Source: Gammaproteobacteria bacterium (GTDB lineage: Bacteria > Pseudomonadota > Gammaproteobacteria > Steroidobacterales > Steroidobacteraceae). Taken from it: 64,000 nucleotides of DNA. Under the pieces are notes generated by a model. That model saw only the letters and a list, made by a program, of their open reading frames with translations, ran no database searches and was not told the origin of the DNA. This document shows, piece by piece, positions 26,712-36,358 of the stretch (within the stretch, counting starts at the first letter, position 1; every line of letters begins with the position of its first letter). Location: assembly GCA_010027845.1 (NCBI GenBank), contig RGUL01000002.1, forward strand, positions 62,001 through 126,000. Direction: 5' to 3'. Both the position numbers and the translations under genes were made by a program.

Positions 26712-26878
26712 GGCCGCGCCTTACGCACCAAAATAGTTCAATTCTGGCCAATAAAAATTTTTTGCCTTATCCGCATCGGCTCAGTTATCGTCGGGTCGAG
26801 ACCACTCGGCGTACGGACAAAGGATCGTGTCGAAGGCCGGCGCCAATCACTCGCGGGTTAAACATTTGGAGGTTTTCC

Positions 26879-29539
26879 GTGGATAATCGTATGTCTAAGA
26901 GTCGATCGTCGGCGGCGAGTGCGCTCGCGGCCTTTGCCGTAACGGCGCTCGCTTCGTCCGTTGCTTTCGGCCAACAAGCCGCTTCGTCAGCGGGCAAAAG
27001 TTCGGCCGAGGGTACCGACGAAATGCCCGTCGTCATCATCGGTAGCCGTCGCATCAATCGATCGGTGACCGACTCGGCCTCGCCCATCGACGTGATCGGC
27101 GGTTCCGATTTGGTGGAACAACCGGCAATTAACCTCCTCGAGGCGATCCGAAACGTCGTCCCCTCTTTCTACGTCTCGCAAGCGACGATCGCCGACGCCT
27201 CGACCTTCGTGCGCGCACCCTCACTGCGCGGGTTGGGTGCGGACCAAGTGCTCGTGATGATCAACGGCAAGCGCTATAACCGCTCCGCCCTAGTCCAAGT
27301 ATTCGTAGGTGCCGACTCCGCGCTCTCGTTCGGAGCTCAATCTTCGGACATCGGCAACATACCCGCCATCGCCATCGAAAACCTGCAAATTCTTAGGGAT
27401 GGCGCCACTGCGCAATATGGCTCCGATGCCATCGGCGGTGTCCTCAACTATCAAATCCGCAAAGACGCGGGCTTCGAAGGGCAGGTCATCTACGGCCAGA
27501 CCGGCGAAGGTGATGGCACGACCAAACAAATCTCTGCGAAGTGGGGCGCCAAACTCGACGGCAACGGATTCGTCATGGTCGCCGGTGAGTGGTTCGACGG
27601 CGAAGGCACGAGCCGTGGCGCAACTCGTCCGGCTGCTGCGGAAATAGTGCGGCTCAACCCGACGCTCGCGAACAGCATCCCGAACGCACCGGGCGGCCCG
27701 GCGCAGATTTGGGGCTCGTCACCCTCCAAGGGTTGGAAGGCGTTCCTCAACGCCGGTCTCGACGTCGGCGATCAAAGTCGTCTCTACCTGACCGCGAATT
27801 TCGCGAACAGCGACGCGGATCAAAGCTTCAACTACCGACCGCCGATCACCGTCACCGGGCTGCAAGCGAACAACGGCTCTGGCACTCCGGTCACTTTGTC
27901 CAACTCGCGCAATAGTGCCTTCAACCCGATCTATCTCACGCCATGCCCGACCGGCAATGCGACCTGCCCGGCGGGCGGTTTCGTAAACGACACGAACACC
28001 TTCAGTTTCGCGAGCCTATATCCGGGCGGTTTCACCCCGCGCTTTTTGGGCACGGTCGACCAAGCGTTCGTTTCGGGCGGCTTCAAAGGCGAACTTTCGA
28101 GCGGCATGACCTACGACGTTTCAGCTAACGTCGCCCGAAATTCTTTGACTCTCGGCATGAACCAATCGCTCAGTCCGTCGTATGGCCCGCAATCGCAGAC
28201 GAGCTTCAACTTCGGCAAGCTCATCCAAAAAGAGCAAATACTCAATGCCGACTTCACGTATCCCGTGGCCGCAGGACTTGCGAGTCCCGTGACGCTGTCC
28301 TTCGGTGCCGAGTATCGAAAAGAGGAATACGAGAAGACCGTCGGTGACCTGCAGTCGTATGGCGCGGGCCCCTATGCGCGACAGCAGCTCTACAACCTGG
28401 TGCGTCCGGGCGTGTACACCATCGGCAGCGTCGTCACGCAGAGCCCTGCAGCGAGCGGTTACGGTGGCGTGAGCCCGAACTTCGCCGGCAAGGTTTCGCA
28501 GAGTAACTACGGCCTCTACACCGGCGCCGAAACCGACTTCACCGACAAACTCGGGGTCGGTGTCGCCGTGCGATTCGAGGACTACTCGACCTTCGGCTCG
28601 ACCGTGGTCGGGAAACTCAATGCGCTCTACAAAGCGACCGACACTTTGTCGTTGCGGGCAACCGTCGGTACCGGATTCCACGGTCCGTCGCCCGGTCAAA
28701 ATAATACGCAGATCGTTACGACGAACTTCCAAGGTGGCAACGCGGTTCAAACCGGCACCTATCCGGTGACGAGCGAGATCGCGAAATTCTACGGCGCGAC
28801 CTCTTTGAACCCAGAGAAGTCGTTCAACGTCGGCCTCGGCTTCGTTCTCAAGCCGGCGGATAATTTGTCGATCACGGTCGACGGCTACTCGATCAAGGTC
28901 AAAGATCGAATCGGCATCTCGCAGAGCTTCACCGTCAGCGCCGCGAACATCGCGAGCTTGCCGTCGCTCTCGACGGTCGGTCTCAACGGTGTCGTGAACT
29001 ACTTCACCAATGGCTTCGACGTCCGCACCCAAGGTATCGATGCGATCACGACGTACAGGACCGGGATGATGGGCGGCAACCTTTCGCTGTCGCTCGCCTA
29101 CAACTTCAACAGCAACAAGGTGACCAGCTTCAACCCTGCGGTGATCACCGAAGCACGGAAATCGCAAATCGCGAATCTCGCGCCTAAAGATCGCGTAGTG
29201 GCTTCGGCTGGTTGGCGCAAAGGCGACTGGTCGGTGAACGCTCGCGGCAACTACTTCGGCTCGTGGTCCGACCTCGTGTCGTGGCCCTCGGGTCAAAGAT
29301 TCGGCGCTAAGTTCCTCGCAGATCTCGACGTCAGTCACACGTTCGCCGAGCGTTACACGCTCACGATCGGCGCCAACAACATCACCGACGAGTATCCGGA
29401 CAAGATCGCGCCGTCTGCGTCGACGCCGATCTATGCGCTGACGAATAGCTTGAGCGACGGACAGGTCTATCCGCGCTCGGGTGGCCCGTTCGGCATGAAC
29501 GGTCGGTTCTACTACACGCGACTGCGCGTCACGTTCTAA
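26879..29539 (+). CDS. TonB-dependent outer-membrane receptor
   Basis: The product (886 aa) has a signal peptide (SAASALAAFAVTALASSVAFG), a plug domain and a 22-strand barrel ending in aromatic RLRVTF, all standard for TonB-dependent receptors. The TonB-box region is around EMPVVIIGSRR. The plug shows SLRGLGADQVLVMINGKRYN and LQILRDGATAQYGSDAIGG. A GGAGG at 26868-26872 sits six bases before a GTG at 26879, so I take GTG as the start rather than the ATG at 26891. The ligand is unknown; relatives import siderophores, vitamins or oligosaccharides. A strong terminator follows. Confidence 0.93.
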   Translation: MDNRMSKSRSSAASALAAFAVTALASSVAFGQQAASSAGKSSAEGTDEMPVVIIGSRRINRSVTDSASPIDVIGGSDLVEQPAINLLEAIRNVVPSFYVSQATIADASTFVRAPSLRGLGADQVLVMINGKRYNRSALVQVFVGADSALSFGAQSSDIGNIPAIAIENLQILRDGATAQYGSDAIGGVLNYQIRKDAGFEGQVIYGQTGEGDGTTKQISAKWGAKLDGNGFVMVAGEWFDGEGTSRGATRPAAAEIVRLNPTLANSIPNAPGGPAQIWGSSPSKGWKAFLNAGLDVGDQSRLYLTANFANSDADQSFNYRPPITVTGLQANNGSGTPVTLSNSRNSAFNPIYLTPCPTGNATCPAGGFVNDTNTFSFASLYPGGFTPRFLGTVDQAFVSGGFKGELSSGMTYDVSANVARNSLTLGMNQSLSPSYGPQSQTSFNFGKLIQKEQILNADFTYPVAAGLASPVTLSFGAEYRKEEYEKTVGDLQSYGAGPYARQQLYNLVRPGVYTIGSVVTQSPAASGYGGVSPNFAGKVSQSNYGLYTGAETDFTDKLGVGVAVRFEDYSTFGSTVVGKLNALYKATDTLSLRATVGTGFHGPSPGQNNTQIVTTNFQGGNAVQTGTYPVTSEIAKFYGATSLNPEKSFNVGLGFVLKPADNLSITVDGYSIKVKDRIGISQSFTVSAANIASLPSLSTVGLNGVVNYFTNGFDVRTQGIDAITTYRTGMMGGNLSLSLAYNFNSNKVTSFNPAVITEARKSQIANLAPKDRVVASAGWRKGDWSVNARGNYFGSWSDLVSWPSGQRFGAKFLADLDVSHTFAERYTLTIGANNITDEYPDKIAPSASTPIYALTNSLSDGQVYPRSGGPFGMNGRFYYTRLRVTF

Positions 29540-29562
29540 GCGCACGGAATCGAGCGAAAACG

Positions 29563-29597
29563 AAGGGCGGGATGGCTTCGGCTATCCCGCCCTTTTT
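29563..29597 (+). terminator. intrinsic terminator after the first TonB receptor gene
   Basis: A hairpin with arms AAGGGCGGGAT and ATCCCGCCCTT, extended by an inner GC pair around a TTCG loop, is followed by TTTTT. It begins 24 bp after the receptor stop codon. The stem has only one mismatch, so this should be an efficient rho-independent terminator. Confidence 0.92.
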
Positions 29598-29752
29598 CGT
29601 TAATTTTGAGACTCTCGCCAGCCCGAGGATGCGCGGGCCCCGGGCGAGTTGGCCCCTACCCACTAGGCAGCGGTCAAAATTATGAATTATTGTTAGGGAA
29701 TCTCGGGCGAGCGGTCGACCCGACTAAAACAACGAGTGTCAGGAGGGGAGTC

Positions 29753-32044
29753 ATGAGTCGAGCCAATTTCAAACTTAATGCCCGTGTCGGGGCCGTCGTT
29801 GCCGCCGTACTTGCCGCAAGCCTTCACGGGCCGGTCGTCAAAGCGGCCGGTGAACTCGAAGAGATCGTCGTCACGGCGCAGAAGCGTGCCGAGTCCGTGG
29901 CCGATGTGCCGATCTCGATCTCCGTAGTCACGGGCACCCAGTTGACGTCGTACGGCATCAACAATTTGGAGCAGCTTGCGTACTCGGTCCCCAACCTCAA
30001 GATCACACAGACCGCGTTGGCCAATCGCATCGCGATTCGCGGCATCGCGTCGGGCGACAACAAAGGCTTCGAGCAGTCGGTGGCCATGTTCGTCGACGGC
30101 ATTTACTACGGACGAGACCAATTAGTGCGCCTGCCTCTCGTCGATCTCGCACGAGTCGAAGTCTTGCGCGGCCCACAGCCGACGCTGTTCGGAAAAAACG
30201 CAATCGCCGGCGCGATCAGTGTGGTGACTCAGCGGCCCTCCAAAGAGTTCGAAACGTCGGTCGACGGCTTACACGAGTTCGAACATAACGAAACCAAATT
30301 CACCGGCGTATTGTCGGGTCCGCTCAGCGATGCGGTGGGCGCGCGTTTAGTGGTCAATTACCGCGATATCGCGGGCTGGATGACCAACACCACGATGAAT
30401 CGCAAAGAGCCGAGCACCAAAGAAGGGTACATACGCGGAATCCTAGACTTTAACGGCAACAACGCACTCACCGGCGATCTGAAAATCGAGTACGCCGATT
30501 TCAAGATCAAAGGTCAGTCTCGCGAAGTGTTTAACCCGATCGGTACGTACTCTTCGGTGTTCACCGGTCCGCTCGCAGTCGAAACTAACTTGGACTATCG
30601 CCGCCAAGACAACGGCTATGATTCGCGCAATCACGTTTCGAACGCAGTGTTGACCCTTAACTACCCCGTCGCTGAGAACACGCTGACGTCCGTGACGGGC
30701 TATCTCGATTACGGCGTCAAAGAAATCATCGACGTCGATTTTTCACCGGTAAGCCTCCTCGACGGTACCAACCAGCAAGAGGATTACCGCCAACTTTCGC
30801 AAGAATTGCGTCTGACATCACCGACCGGTGGCGCGTTTAACTACATCGCCGGAGCGTACTATCAAAAAACCGACCTCGACGTCAGTGACCACACGTTATT
30901 CAACAAGACGTTCCTAGGCTTCGGCCCGCCGTTCAATGCCCTCGGCGACACGTCTAACGACCGCACCTTCGCGCAGAGTTCAAAATTGTGGTCGGCGTTC
31001 GCACAAGGCGAATTCGCGGTGAGCGACAAGTTACGCGTCACCATCGGCGCCCGCTACAACAACGAATCGAAGAGCGGCAACCGCAATCTCGTGATTGGAC
31101 GCGGGCCCCTGAGCACGGCAGCGGCACCGGTCGTGATCGGCACGTTCCGCGCGCTCAATATCGAAGCGCATTCCATCGCCGGTAATTTCACCGAGGGTGT
31201 CTTCAACCCGATGGCGAACGTCAAATTCAACGTGACGGACCATGTGATGCTCTATGCGACCTACGCGCGAGGCTCGAAGGCGGGCGGCTTCGACATCCGG
31301 TCGAATTCTTTGCCGACGTCGACGACGGTCGCCAAACCTGGCGCATTTCAGTTCGAAGCCGAGAAGGCCGACAACGTCGAGGCGGGCATCCGCTTTAACC
31401 GTAGCGATTTGTCCTTGCATCTGTCGGTGTACAACACCAAATACAAGAATCTACAAACCAACGTCTTCGACGGCACTTTAAACTTCAACGTTCGTAACGC
31501 AGCGTCGGCGACGACCAAAGGTGTCGAGGCGGACGGTCGCATCAAGCTCGGTGAATATTGGACGTTGTCTGGCTCGGCGGCTTATCTCGATTTCAACTTC
31601 GACGACTTCAAAAACGGCCAGTGCTACTACCAGCAAGTGCCGGGTGCGAACGGTTTCTGCGATTACTCAGGCAAGCGTAATGCGCTCACGCCCGAGTGGA
31701 CCGGTAACGTCGCGCTCGACTACCGAATGCCGCTGTCATCGTCGTTAACCTTCGGCTTCGGGCTCAACGTGGATTACTCCAGCTCGTTCATCGTGGCGGC
31801 TAATCTCGACCCGCGGATGTTCCAGCCGTCGTTCGAAAAATATGGTGCGCGTCTATCGGTGGGCGCACCGGACGGTCGGTGGGAAGTGTCGCTGATCGGG
31901 CGCAATTTGAGCGATGAACGTATTCTGCAAACCGCCAGTACAATGCCGCTTGCAACCACGATCACTAAGAACACCGGCGTGGCCTACAACGGAATTTTCG
32001 ATCGTCCGCGCACGATCGCATTGACGGCTAGTTTGAAATTCTGA
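29753..32044 (+). CDS. TonB-dependent outer-membrane receptor
   Basis: The 763-residue product starts with a signal peptide (NARVGAVVAAVLAASLHG) and the TonB box ELEEIVVTAQKRAESVADVP, a form common in Sphingomonas/Caulobacter-type receptors. The plug contains ISISVVTGTQLTSYGINNLE and VEVLRGPQPTLFGKNAIAGA. The barrel ends with RPRTIALTASLKF. The ATG is set by AGGAGGGGAG just upstream. It is not closely similar to the preceding receptor, so this is not a recent duplication. The 155-bp leader after the upstream terminator has no obvious riboswitch. The substrate is unknown. Confidence 0.93.
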   Translation: MSRANFKLNARVGAVVAAVLAASLHGPVVKAAGELEEIVVTAQKRAESVADVPISISVVTGTQLTSYGINNLEQLAYSVPNLKITQTALANRIAIRGIASGDNKGFEQSVAMFVDGIYYGRDQLVRLPLVDLARVEVLRGPQPTLFGKNAIAGAISVVTQRPSKEFETSVDGLHEFEHNETKFTGVLSGPLSDAVGARLVVNYRDIAGWMTNTTMNRKEPSTKEGYIRGILDFNGNNALTGDLKIEYADFKIKGQSREVFNPIGTYSSVFTGPLAVETNLDYRRQDNGYDSRNHVSNAVLTLNYPVAENTLTSVTGYLDYGVKEIIDVDFSPVSLLDGTNQQEDYRQLSQELRLTSPTGGAFNYIAGAYYQKTDLDVSDHTLFNKTFLGFGPPFNALGDTSNDRTFAQSSKLWSAFAQGEFAVSDKLRVTIGARYNNESKSGNRNLVIGRGPLSTAAAPVVIGTFRALNIEAHSIAGNFTEGVFNPMANVKFNVTDHVMLYATYARGSKAGGFDIRSNSLPTSTTVAKPGAFQFEAEKADNVEAGIRFNRSDLSLHLSVYNTKYKNLQTNVFDGTLNFNVRNAASATTKGVEADGRIKLGEYWTLSGSAAYLDFNFDDFKNGQCYYQQVPGANGFCDYSGKRNALTPEWTGNVALDYRMPLSSSLTFGFGLNVDYSSSFIVAANLDPRMFQPSFEKYGARLSVGAPDGRWEVSLIGRNLSDERILQTASTMPLATTITKNTGVAYNGIFDRPRTIALTASLKF

Positions 32045-32051
32045 AATCAGA

Positions 32052-32088
32052 GCACGGACGGTGACTCGGTCACCGTCCGTGCCTTTTT
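32052..32088 (+). terminator. intrinsic terminator after the second TonB receptor gene
   Basis: A perfect 14-bp stem, GCACGGACGGTGAC and GTCACCGTCCGTGC, with a TCG loop, is followed by CTTTTT. It starts 7 bp after the receptor stop and touches the stop of the convergent esterase gene. It is a very strong rho-independent terminator for the plus strand. Confidence 0.95.
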
Positions 32089-33220
32089 AACCCTTGCATA
32101 GCGCCGGCGGCGTCAAGCAATCCGCGCAAGCCTTGTTGGACGGCGACGAACCAACCACCAAGTCGCCGAACCATGTCGTGAAAGCGGCGCCGCCGGATTC
32201 TTCGGTGAAGAAGAGCGGCGAGCGCAAGATCGTGTGGGTATCGCCGCTCGCGAGATAAGAACGGAAATTGTTGACGGTTTGGCGTCGGCCGAGCTCCTGC
32301 GACATCTTGCTCGTCCAGGCATCACACGATTTCTCGGCGCCCATCAATCCATAGAAGAAGCGTTGCGTGGCATCGTAAGCCGTCGTGTACTGTGCAAAGC
32401 GATCGCGCGGGAAATGCTCGGCAAGCCGCGCAACCATGTCGACGTCTGGTGTGTGCTGCGCATCGCGACCAAAAATTTTTTCGGGCAATCGATAGTGCCA
32501 ACTCGTGTTGCGCCGGTCGGTGAATTCCGGCGTCGCGACGCCCTGCCCCGCGTCACCGAGGTACGCAGCGCTACCGCGCGGATACATCTCGCGCAGCGCG
32601 GCGTAGTGCGTGGCGGCACCGTACGCGCCCGCGCTAGATCCGGTGACGAGTAATCGGGCGGGTCGCGAGACGTTGGCTCGCATCCAGCGCAGGATCACTT
32701 GGGTATTGTCCCAGCCGCGATGCTGGATACTGAATGGCCGGCCCGTCTGGGGATCACGGTAATGCGCGGTATTCGACCCGGAGTGAACGTCCCCGGTGCA
32801 GTAGGGAACGAACACCATGCTCCAGTCGCGCACCGGGTTGCGCGGGTTCGCGAGATCGAAGATCCCGCTCATGCGTGCCGGGTCATCGCCTGCCATGATT
32901 TCCGCCTTGAAGGTGGTTTGGCGTTTCGGATCGCCGCTCGCGAGACGGGGCAGCGAGCACGTCGCATCGTCCCAGCACGCACCACCGCCGTCGAAGTACA
33001 CGACGAGCCCATCCGCCGTACCTTTTCGATACCAGAACGCGTACGTGGCGTCAGCGCCCTCCGCTTGCGAACAACTCGGCTCGTAGAGTTGCCCGCCAAT
33101 CCGCACCGGTTTCGCCTCGATACGCACCCAGCCCGCCGCTTGCGACGCCGCCCAAATCGAGTCGACCGGCAGCACCCCAAGAAGCGCTGCGACCAGACTC
33201 GTCATCGCAATCTTCATCAT
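32087..33220 (-). CDS. secreted pectin-acetylesterase/Notum-family hydrolase
   Basis: The 377-residue product has a signal peptide (MKIAMTSLVAALLGVLPVDS) and then the pectin acetylesterase family pattern. This includes GLVVYFDGGGACWDDATC as the oxyanion region, FVPYCTGDVHSGS, and the nucleophile elbow VTGSSAGAYGAATHYA. A late histidine, in SGDTHTILRSP, is the likely third member of the triad. Bacterial members are esterases of unsettled substrate, and the name does not prove activity on pectin. Two adjacent ATGs (33220, 33217) are equally possible. The C-terminus has paired cysteines typical of secreted forms (KACADCLTPPALC). Confidence 0.85.
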   Translation of the reverse strand: MMKIAMTSLVAALLGVLPVDSIWAASQAAGWVRIEAKPVRIGGQLYEPSCSQAEGADATYAFWYRKGTADGLVVYFDGGGACWDDATCSLPRLASGDPKRQTTFKAEIMAGDDPARMSGIFDLANPRNPVRDWSMVFVPYCTGDVHSGSNTAHYRDPQTGRPFSIQHRGWDNTQVILRWMRANVSRPARLLVTGSSAGAYGAATHYAALREMYPRGSAAYLGDAGQGVATPEFTDRRNTSWHYRLPEKIFGRDAQHTPDVDMVARLAEHFPRDRFAQYTTAYDATQRFFYGLMGAEKSCDAWTSKMSQELGRRQTVNNFRSYLASGDTHTILRSPLFFTEESGGAAFTTWFGDLVVGSSPSNKACADCLTPPALCKG

Positions 33221-33288
33221 CTGTCGTGTATCCCCGATTCGCCGCCTTCGACTATGCGGCGAGTCTAGCATCGTCGATGGATTGATCG

Positions 33289-34158
33289 ATGATCGCCCTC
33301 GGGGTGATGATTCGGTCGGTGCCGACCTCTCACGACTCATTGTTATCTCGATCCAAGGTCCCGGCCGTCACGCTAGGATTTTGGGTGATCAAAATTTTTT
33401 CGACGACTCTCGGTGAAACGGCTGGTGATTCGGTCAGCATGAGTTGGCTCGGCGAGACGACGACCACGGCCACGGGTTGGGGCTATTTGATCGGCACCGC
33501 AATTTTTTTCTTGCCACTCCTTCTTTTGGTCTTGATGCAGGTTCGGGCTCGCCGATTCGAGCCGTGGCTTTATTGGTCGACGATGATCGCGTCGACGACA
33601 GCCGGAACGACACTCGCCGATTTTTTCACGCGAACGCTGTTTACGAAAACCGTACACCTCGATCAGACGATGTCGTACTTACTCGGTTCAATCGCGTTGT
33701 TCACCTGCGTGCTCGGCATGCTGATCTGGTGGAAACGCTCACTCGGCAGCGTGAGCGTCGAGCACGTGCACGGGTCTCGCGCCGAGTGGTTTTACTGGTC
33801 GACCATCACGTTTTCACAAACACTCGGAACCGCTCTCGGCGATTTCACTGCCGACAGTTTCGGCGATTCGACGTTCCTAGGGCTCGAGTCTGCGTATGTG
33901 CTCGGTGCGCTGGTATTTGTATCAGCGCTCGGTGTCGTCGCCGGATTGCATCGATTCAGCAATACTCCGCGACCAGTATTATTTTGGGCCGCATTCATAT
34001 TGACGCGACCGCTCGGCGCGACGGTCGGCGACTTTCTCGACAAACCGATCGACCAAGGCGGTTTGGATTTCAGTCGGCCGGTGGCGACGGCGGCACTGCT
34101 CGTCGCGATGACGACCTTGATCGCATTAATCCCGCAGCGCGCGGCGGCACGGAATTAA
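33289..34158 (+). CDS. COG4705-type membrane protein with four internal repeats
   Basis: The 289-residue membrane protein matches the uncharacterised COG4705 group. The characteristic start is KVPAVTLGFWVIKIFSTTLG followed by ETAGDSVSM. The unit aromatic-W-x(6-8)-TTxGxTxxDF recurs four times: FWVIKIFSTTLGETAGD, YWSTMIASTTAGTTLADF, YWSTITFSQTLGTALGDF and FWAAFILTRPLGATVGDF. Each repeat contributes a helix pair with an acidic residue in the membrane. Function is unknown; a transporter or metal-handling role would be a guess. The start is uncertain (ATG at 33289 or 33307) and neither has a clear ribosome-binding site. Confidence 0.82.
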   Translation: MIALGVMIRSVPTSHDSLLSRSKVPAVTLGFWVIKIFSTTLGETAGDSVSMSWLGETTTTATGWGYLIGTAIFFLPLLLLVLMQVRARRFEPWLYWSTMIASTTAGTTLADFFTRTLFTKTVHLDQTMSYLLGSIALFTCVLGMLIWWKRSLGSVSVEHVHGSRAEWFYWSTITFSQTLGTALGDFTADSFGDSTFLGLESAYVLGALVFVSALGVVAGLHRFSNTPRPVLFWAAFILTRPLGATVGDFLDKPIDQGGLDFSRPVATAALLVAMTTLIALIPQRAAARN

Positions 34159-34197
34159 TCGTCGCCCCATGTGCGACGTACGCATCGAATTTTGCAA

Positions 34198-35523
34198 TCA
34201 ACCGAACTGAGTCAACACACCCGCGATCGTCGCGGTCATGAATGTCGCGATCGAGCCGCCGAGCACGGCGCGCATGCCGAAGCGCGCGATGTCGCCACGT
34301 CGCTCGGGCGCGAGACCGCCTATGCCACCGATCTGAATGGCGATGGACGAAAAGTTAGCGAATCCACACAACGCATACGTCGCGATCAACGTGCCTTGCG
34401 GCGACAGCGTTAAGCCAGGAGCATGACCGTTGATGATGTCGGCGAGGCCTATGTATGCGACGAATTCGTTCAGCACGACTTTTTGGCCGATAAGCGAACC
34501 GACGATGGTGGCGTCCTGCCAAGGCACGCCGATCACCCAAGCGATCGGTGACAGCACGTAACCGAGTAGCGATTGCAGCGACAACGTGACCGGATGCCCC
34601 GACACGCCGGTCAGCCAGGCGTCGATCGTGATTTGCGATGCGCCCCACGGAATGCTGCCGAGCCACTTCAACGGCGAGTTGATGAGCGCGATCAACGCCA
34701 CGAACGCGAGCAACATGGCCCCGACGTTGAGCGCGAGCCGCAGCCCGTCGCCAGCACCAGCCGCCGCCGCATCGATCACACCGGTCGTCGTGCGCTCGAC
34801 TTCCATGCGCACCTGACCGCGCGTGAGGGGATCGCCGGTCTCCGGTACTAATATTTTGGCGATGACGATGGTGGCCGGAGCGGCCATCACGCTCGCCGTC
34901 AACAAATGCTTCGCGTAAAAGGCTTGTTCGACCGGATCGTTACCGCCGAGCATGGCGACGTATGCGGCGAGCACGCCACCGGCAATGTGCGCCATGCCGC
35001 CAATCATGACGGTCAAAAGTTCTGATTGCGTCATCCGCGCGATGTACGGACGGATCGTCAACGGCGCTTCGGTCTGGCCGATGAATATCGAGGCACAGAC
35101 CGAAGTCGTTTCGGCACCGGAGACTCGCATCACGCGCATGATGACCCATGCGAGACCTTTGACGATCGCCTGCATCACGCCGAGGTGGTAGAGCACACCC
35201 ATTAACGCGGCGAAGAATATGATGGTGGGCAGCACCTGCACCGCGAAGATGACGCCGAACTTATCTGAGCGCATCAAGTCGCCGAACACGAACCCCGAAC
35301 CCTCGCGCGTGAAGTCGAGCAGCCGGACGAACACGCCACCCAATGTGTCGAACACGTCACGGCCGCCCGGCACGAGCAACACCAGCATCGCGAATACGAT
35401 TTGCAAAGTGACGCCGATGCCGACGAGCTTCCAGTCGATGGCTTGGCGATTCGTAGAAAACAGCCAGGCGATGCCGAGTAGCGTTACGAGCCCGAAAAAT
35501 CCGAATCCGATCGTCGCGATCAA
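34198..35523 (-). CDS. nupC: concentrative nucleoside transporter (NupC/CNT family)
   Basis: The 441-residue membrane protein is a CNT-family nucleoside symporter. Family features are GVIFAVQVLPTIIFFAALM, VCASIFIGQTEAPLTIRPYI with the conserved QTEAP substrate motif, and MIGGMAHIAGGVLAAYVAML. The C-terminal half has FVAYIGLADIING, and YALCGFANFSSIAIQIGG with the second substrate-binding region. It imports nucleosides with sodium or protons. It stands alone, tail to tail with the COG4705 gene, and no nucleoside catabolism gene is next to it. Confidence 0.95.
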   Translation of the reverse strand: MIATIGFGFFGLVTLLGIAWLFSTNRQAIDWKLVGIGVTLQIVFAMLVLLVPGGRDVFDTLGGVFVRLLDFTREGSGFVFGDLMRSDKFGVIFAVQVLPTIIFFAALMGVLYHLGVMQAIVKGLAWVIMRVMRVSGAETTSVCASIFIGQTEAPLTIRPYIARMTQSELLTVMIGGMAHIAGGVLAAYVAMLGGNDPVEQAFYAKHLLTASVMAAPATIVIAKILVPETGDPLTRGQVRMEVERTTTGVIDAAAAGAGDGLRLALNVGAMLLAFVALIALINSPLKWLGSIPWGASQITIDAWLTGVSGHPVTLSLQSLLGYVLSPIAWVIGVPWQDATIVGSLIGQKVVLNEFVAYIGLADIINGHAPGLTLSPQGTLIATYALCGFANFSSIAIQIGGIGGLAPERRGDIARFGMRAVLGGSIATFMTATIAGVLTQFG

Positions 35524-35719
35524 GTGTCCCCCCTCGGCTGGCTAGGCCAGCTTCCCATCGCATGTCGCGGCCAATGCCGTCGCGGATATACAGTACATCA
35601 ATTGACGGTCGGCATTGAACGAGTTACCGCGCTGCAGTCGTGGGACTAGGTCGACCATGCCGTTTTCTGTCGACCTACCTAAGCTCGTGCTCATCTTTAT
35701 GGCCGACGGCAGGATCACC

Positions 35720-36175
35720 ATGATGCGACGCGATCGACTACGAGAAATTTGCATCGTTTGGCTCACGATATTCGCGACCTCGGCGGTCGCGGCCGAAGGC
35801 AAGACGGTTCGTCCCGATCCGCTGCTGGAACTCGAGGCGGACCGATTCCGATTGACCGCGGCCGCTGACGTCGATGCGGTCGAAAAATTGCTCGATGACG
35901 ATTTGACCTATTGCCATACGACCGGACGCTGCGAGTCGAAAGCGGAATATCTCGCTAACCTGCGTAGTGGCCGTACCAAATACCACAAAATCGAGGTGGT
36001 CAATTCTGCCGTTCGGCACTACGGTGACATCGCGATCGTGAACGGTCGAATCACCATCGACGTCGAAGCCGGTGGGCAGAGTGTGCAGGGATTGAAGATG
36101 TCCTACACCGACGTCTATCGACGCGTGGGCGATCGATGGCGGATGCTCGCTTGGCACTCGAGTCCGCTACCCTAA
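35720..36175 (+). CDS. exported NTF2-like (DUF4440/SnoaL-type) protein
   Basis: The 151-residue product has a signal peptide (RLREICIVWLTIFATSAVAA) followed by an NTF2-like cone-shaped fold. The pattern LEADRFRLTAAADVDAVEKL, LLDDDLTYCHTTGRCESKAE and the final VYRRVGDRWRMLAWHSSPLP are typical of DUF4440. Such proteins are small ligand-binding or catalytic domains, and no specific reaction can be inferred. AGGA eight bases upstream supports this ATG, although the frame is open further upstream. The roughly 200 bp before it, back to nupC, hold no recognisable gene. Confidence 0.8.
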   Translation: MMRRDRLREICIVWLTIFATSAVAAEGKTVRPDPLLELEADRFRLTAAADVDAVEKLLDDDLTYCHTTGRCESKAEYLANLRSGRTKYHKIEVVNSAVRHYGDIAIVNGRITIDVEAGGQSVQGLKMSYTDVYRRVGDRWRMLAWHSSPLP

Positions 36176-36358
36176 GAAATCTCCCGTCATCATATAACGC
36201 CTGCGCGGGAGACCGCACTCTTTGAATCGCGTGTGGGAACGCTTCCGTGGCTAGCCTGTGACGTCATCGAGATTACTTCAAAGACGGGTCGAATACGGAA
36301 AATCGACGAGCTTTGAGGCCATCGTGTTCAAAAATTTGGCGTACCGTCCCGTGCGTCG

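Noticed and set aside
28121-29545. 474-codon open frame on the minus strand opposite the first TonB receptor gene
   Set aside because: It is rich in Arg/His/Val/Asp from reading the third-position-biased receptor gene backwards, has no domain motif and covers a real barrel protein.
35542-35802. Minus-strand short frame ending SFNADRQLMYCISATALAAT
   Set aside because: Its tail looks mildly protein-like, but the first half is antisense to the NTF2-like gene start, and no ribosome-binding site or family pattern supports it.
36181-36213. CTCCCG/CGGGAG inverted repeat downstream of the NTF2-like gene as a terminator
   Set aside because: The stem is only 6 bp with a loop of about 20 bases and no T-run on either side.
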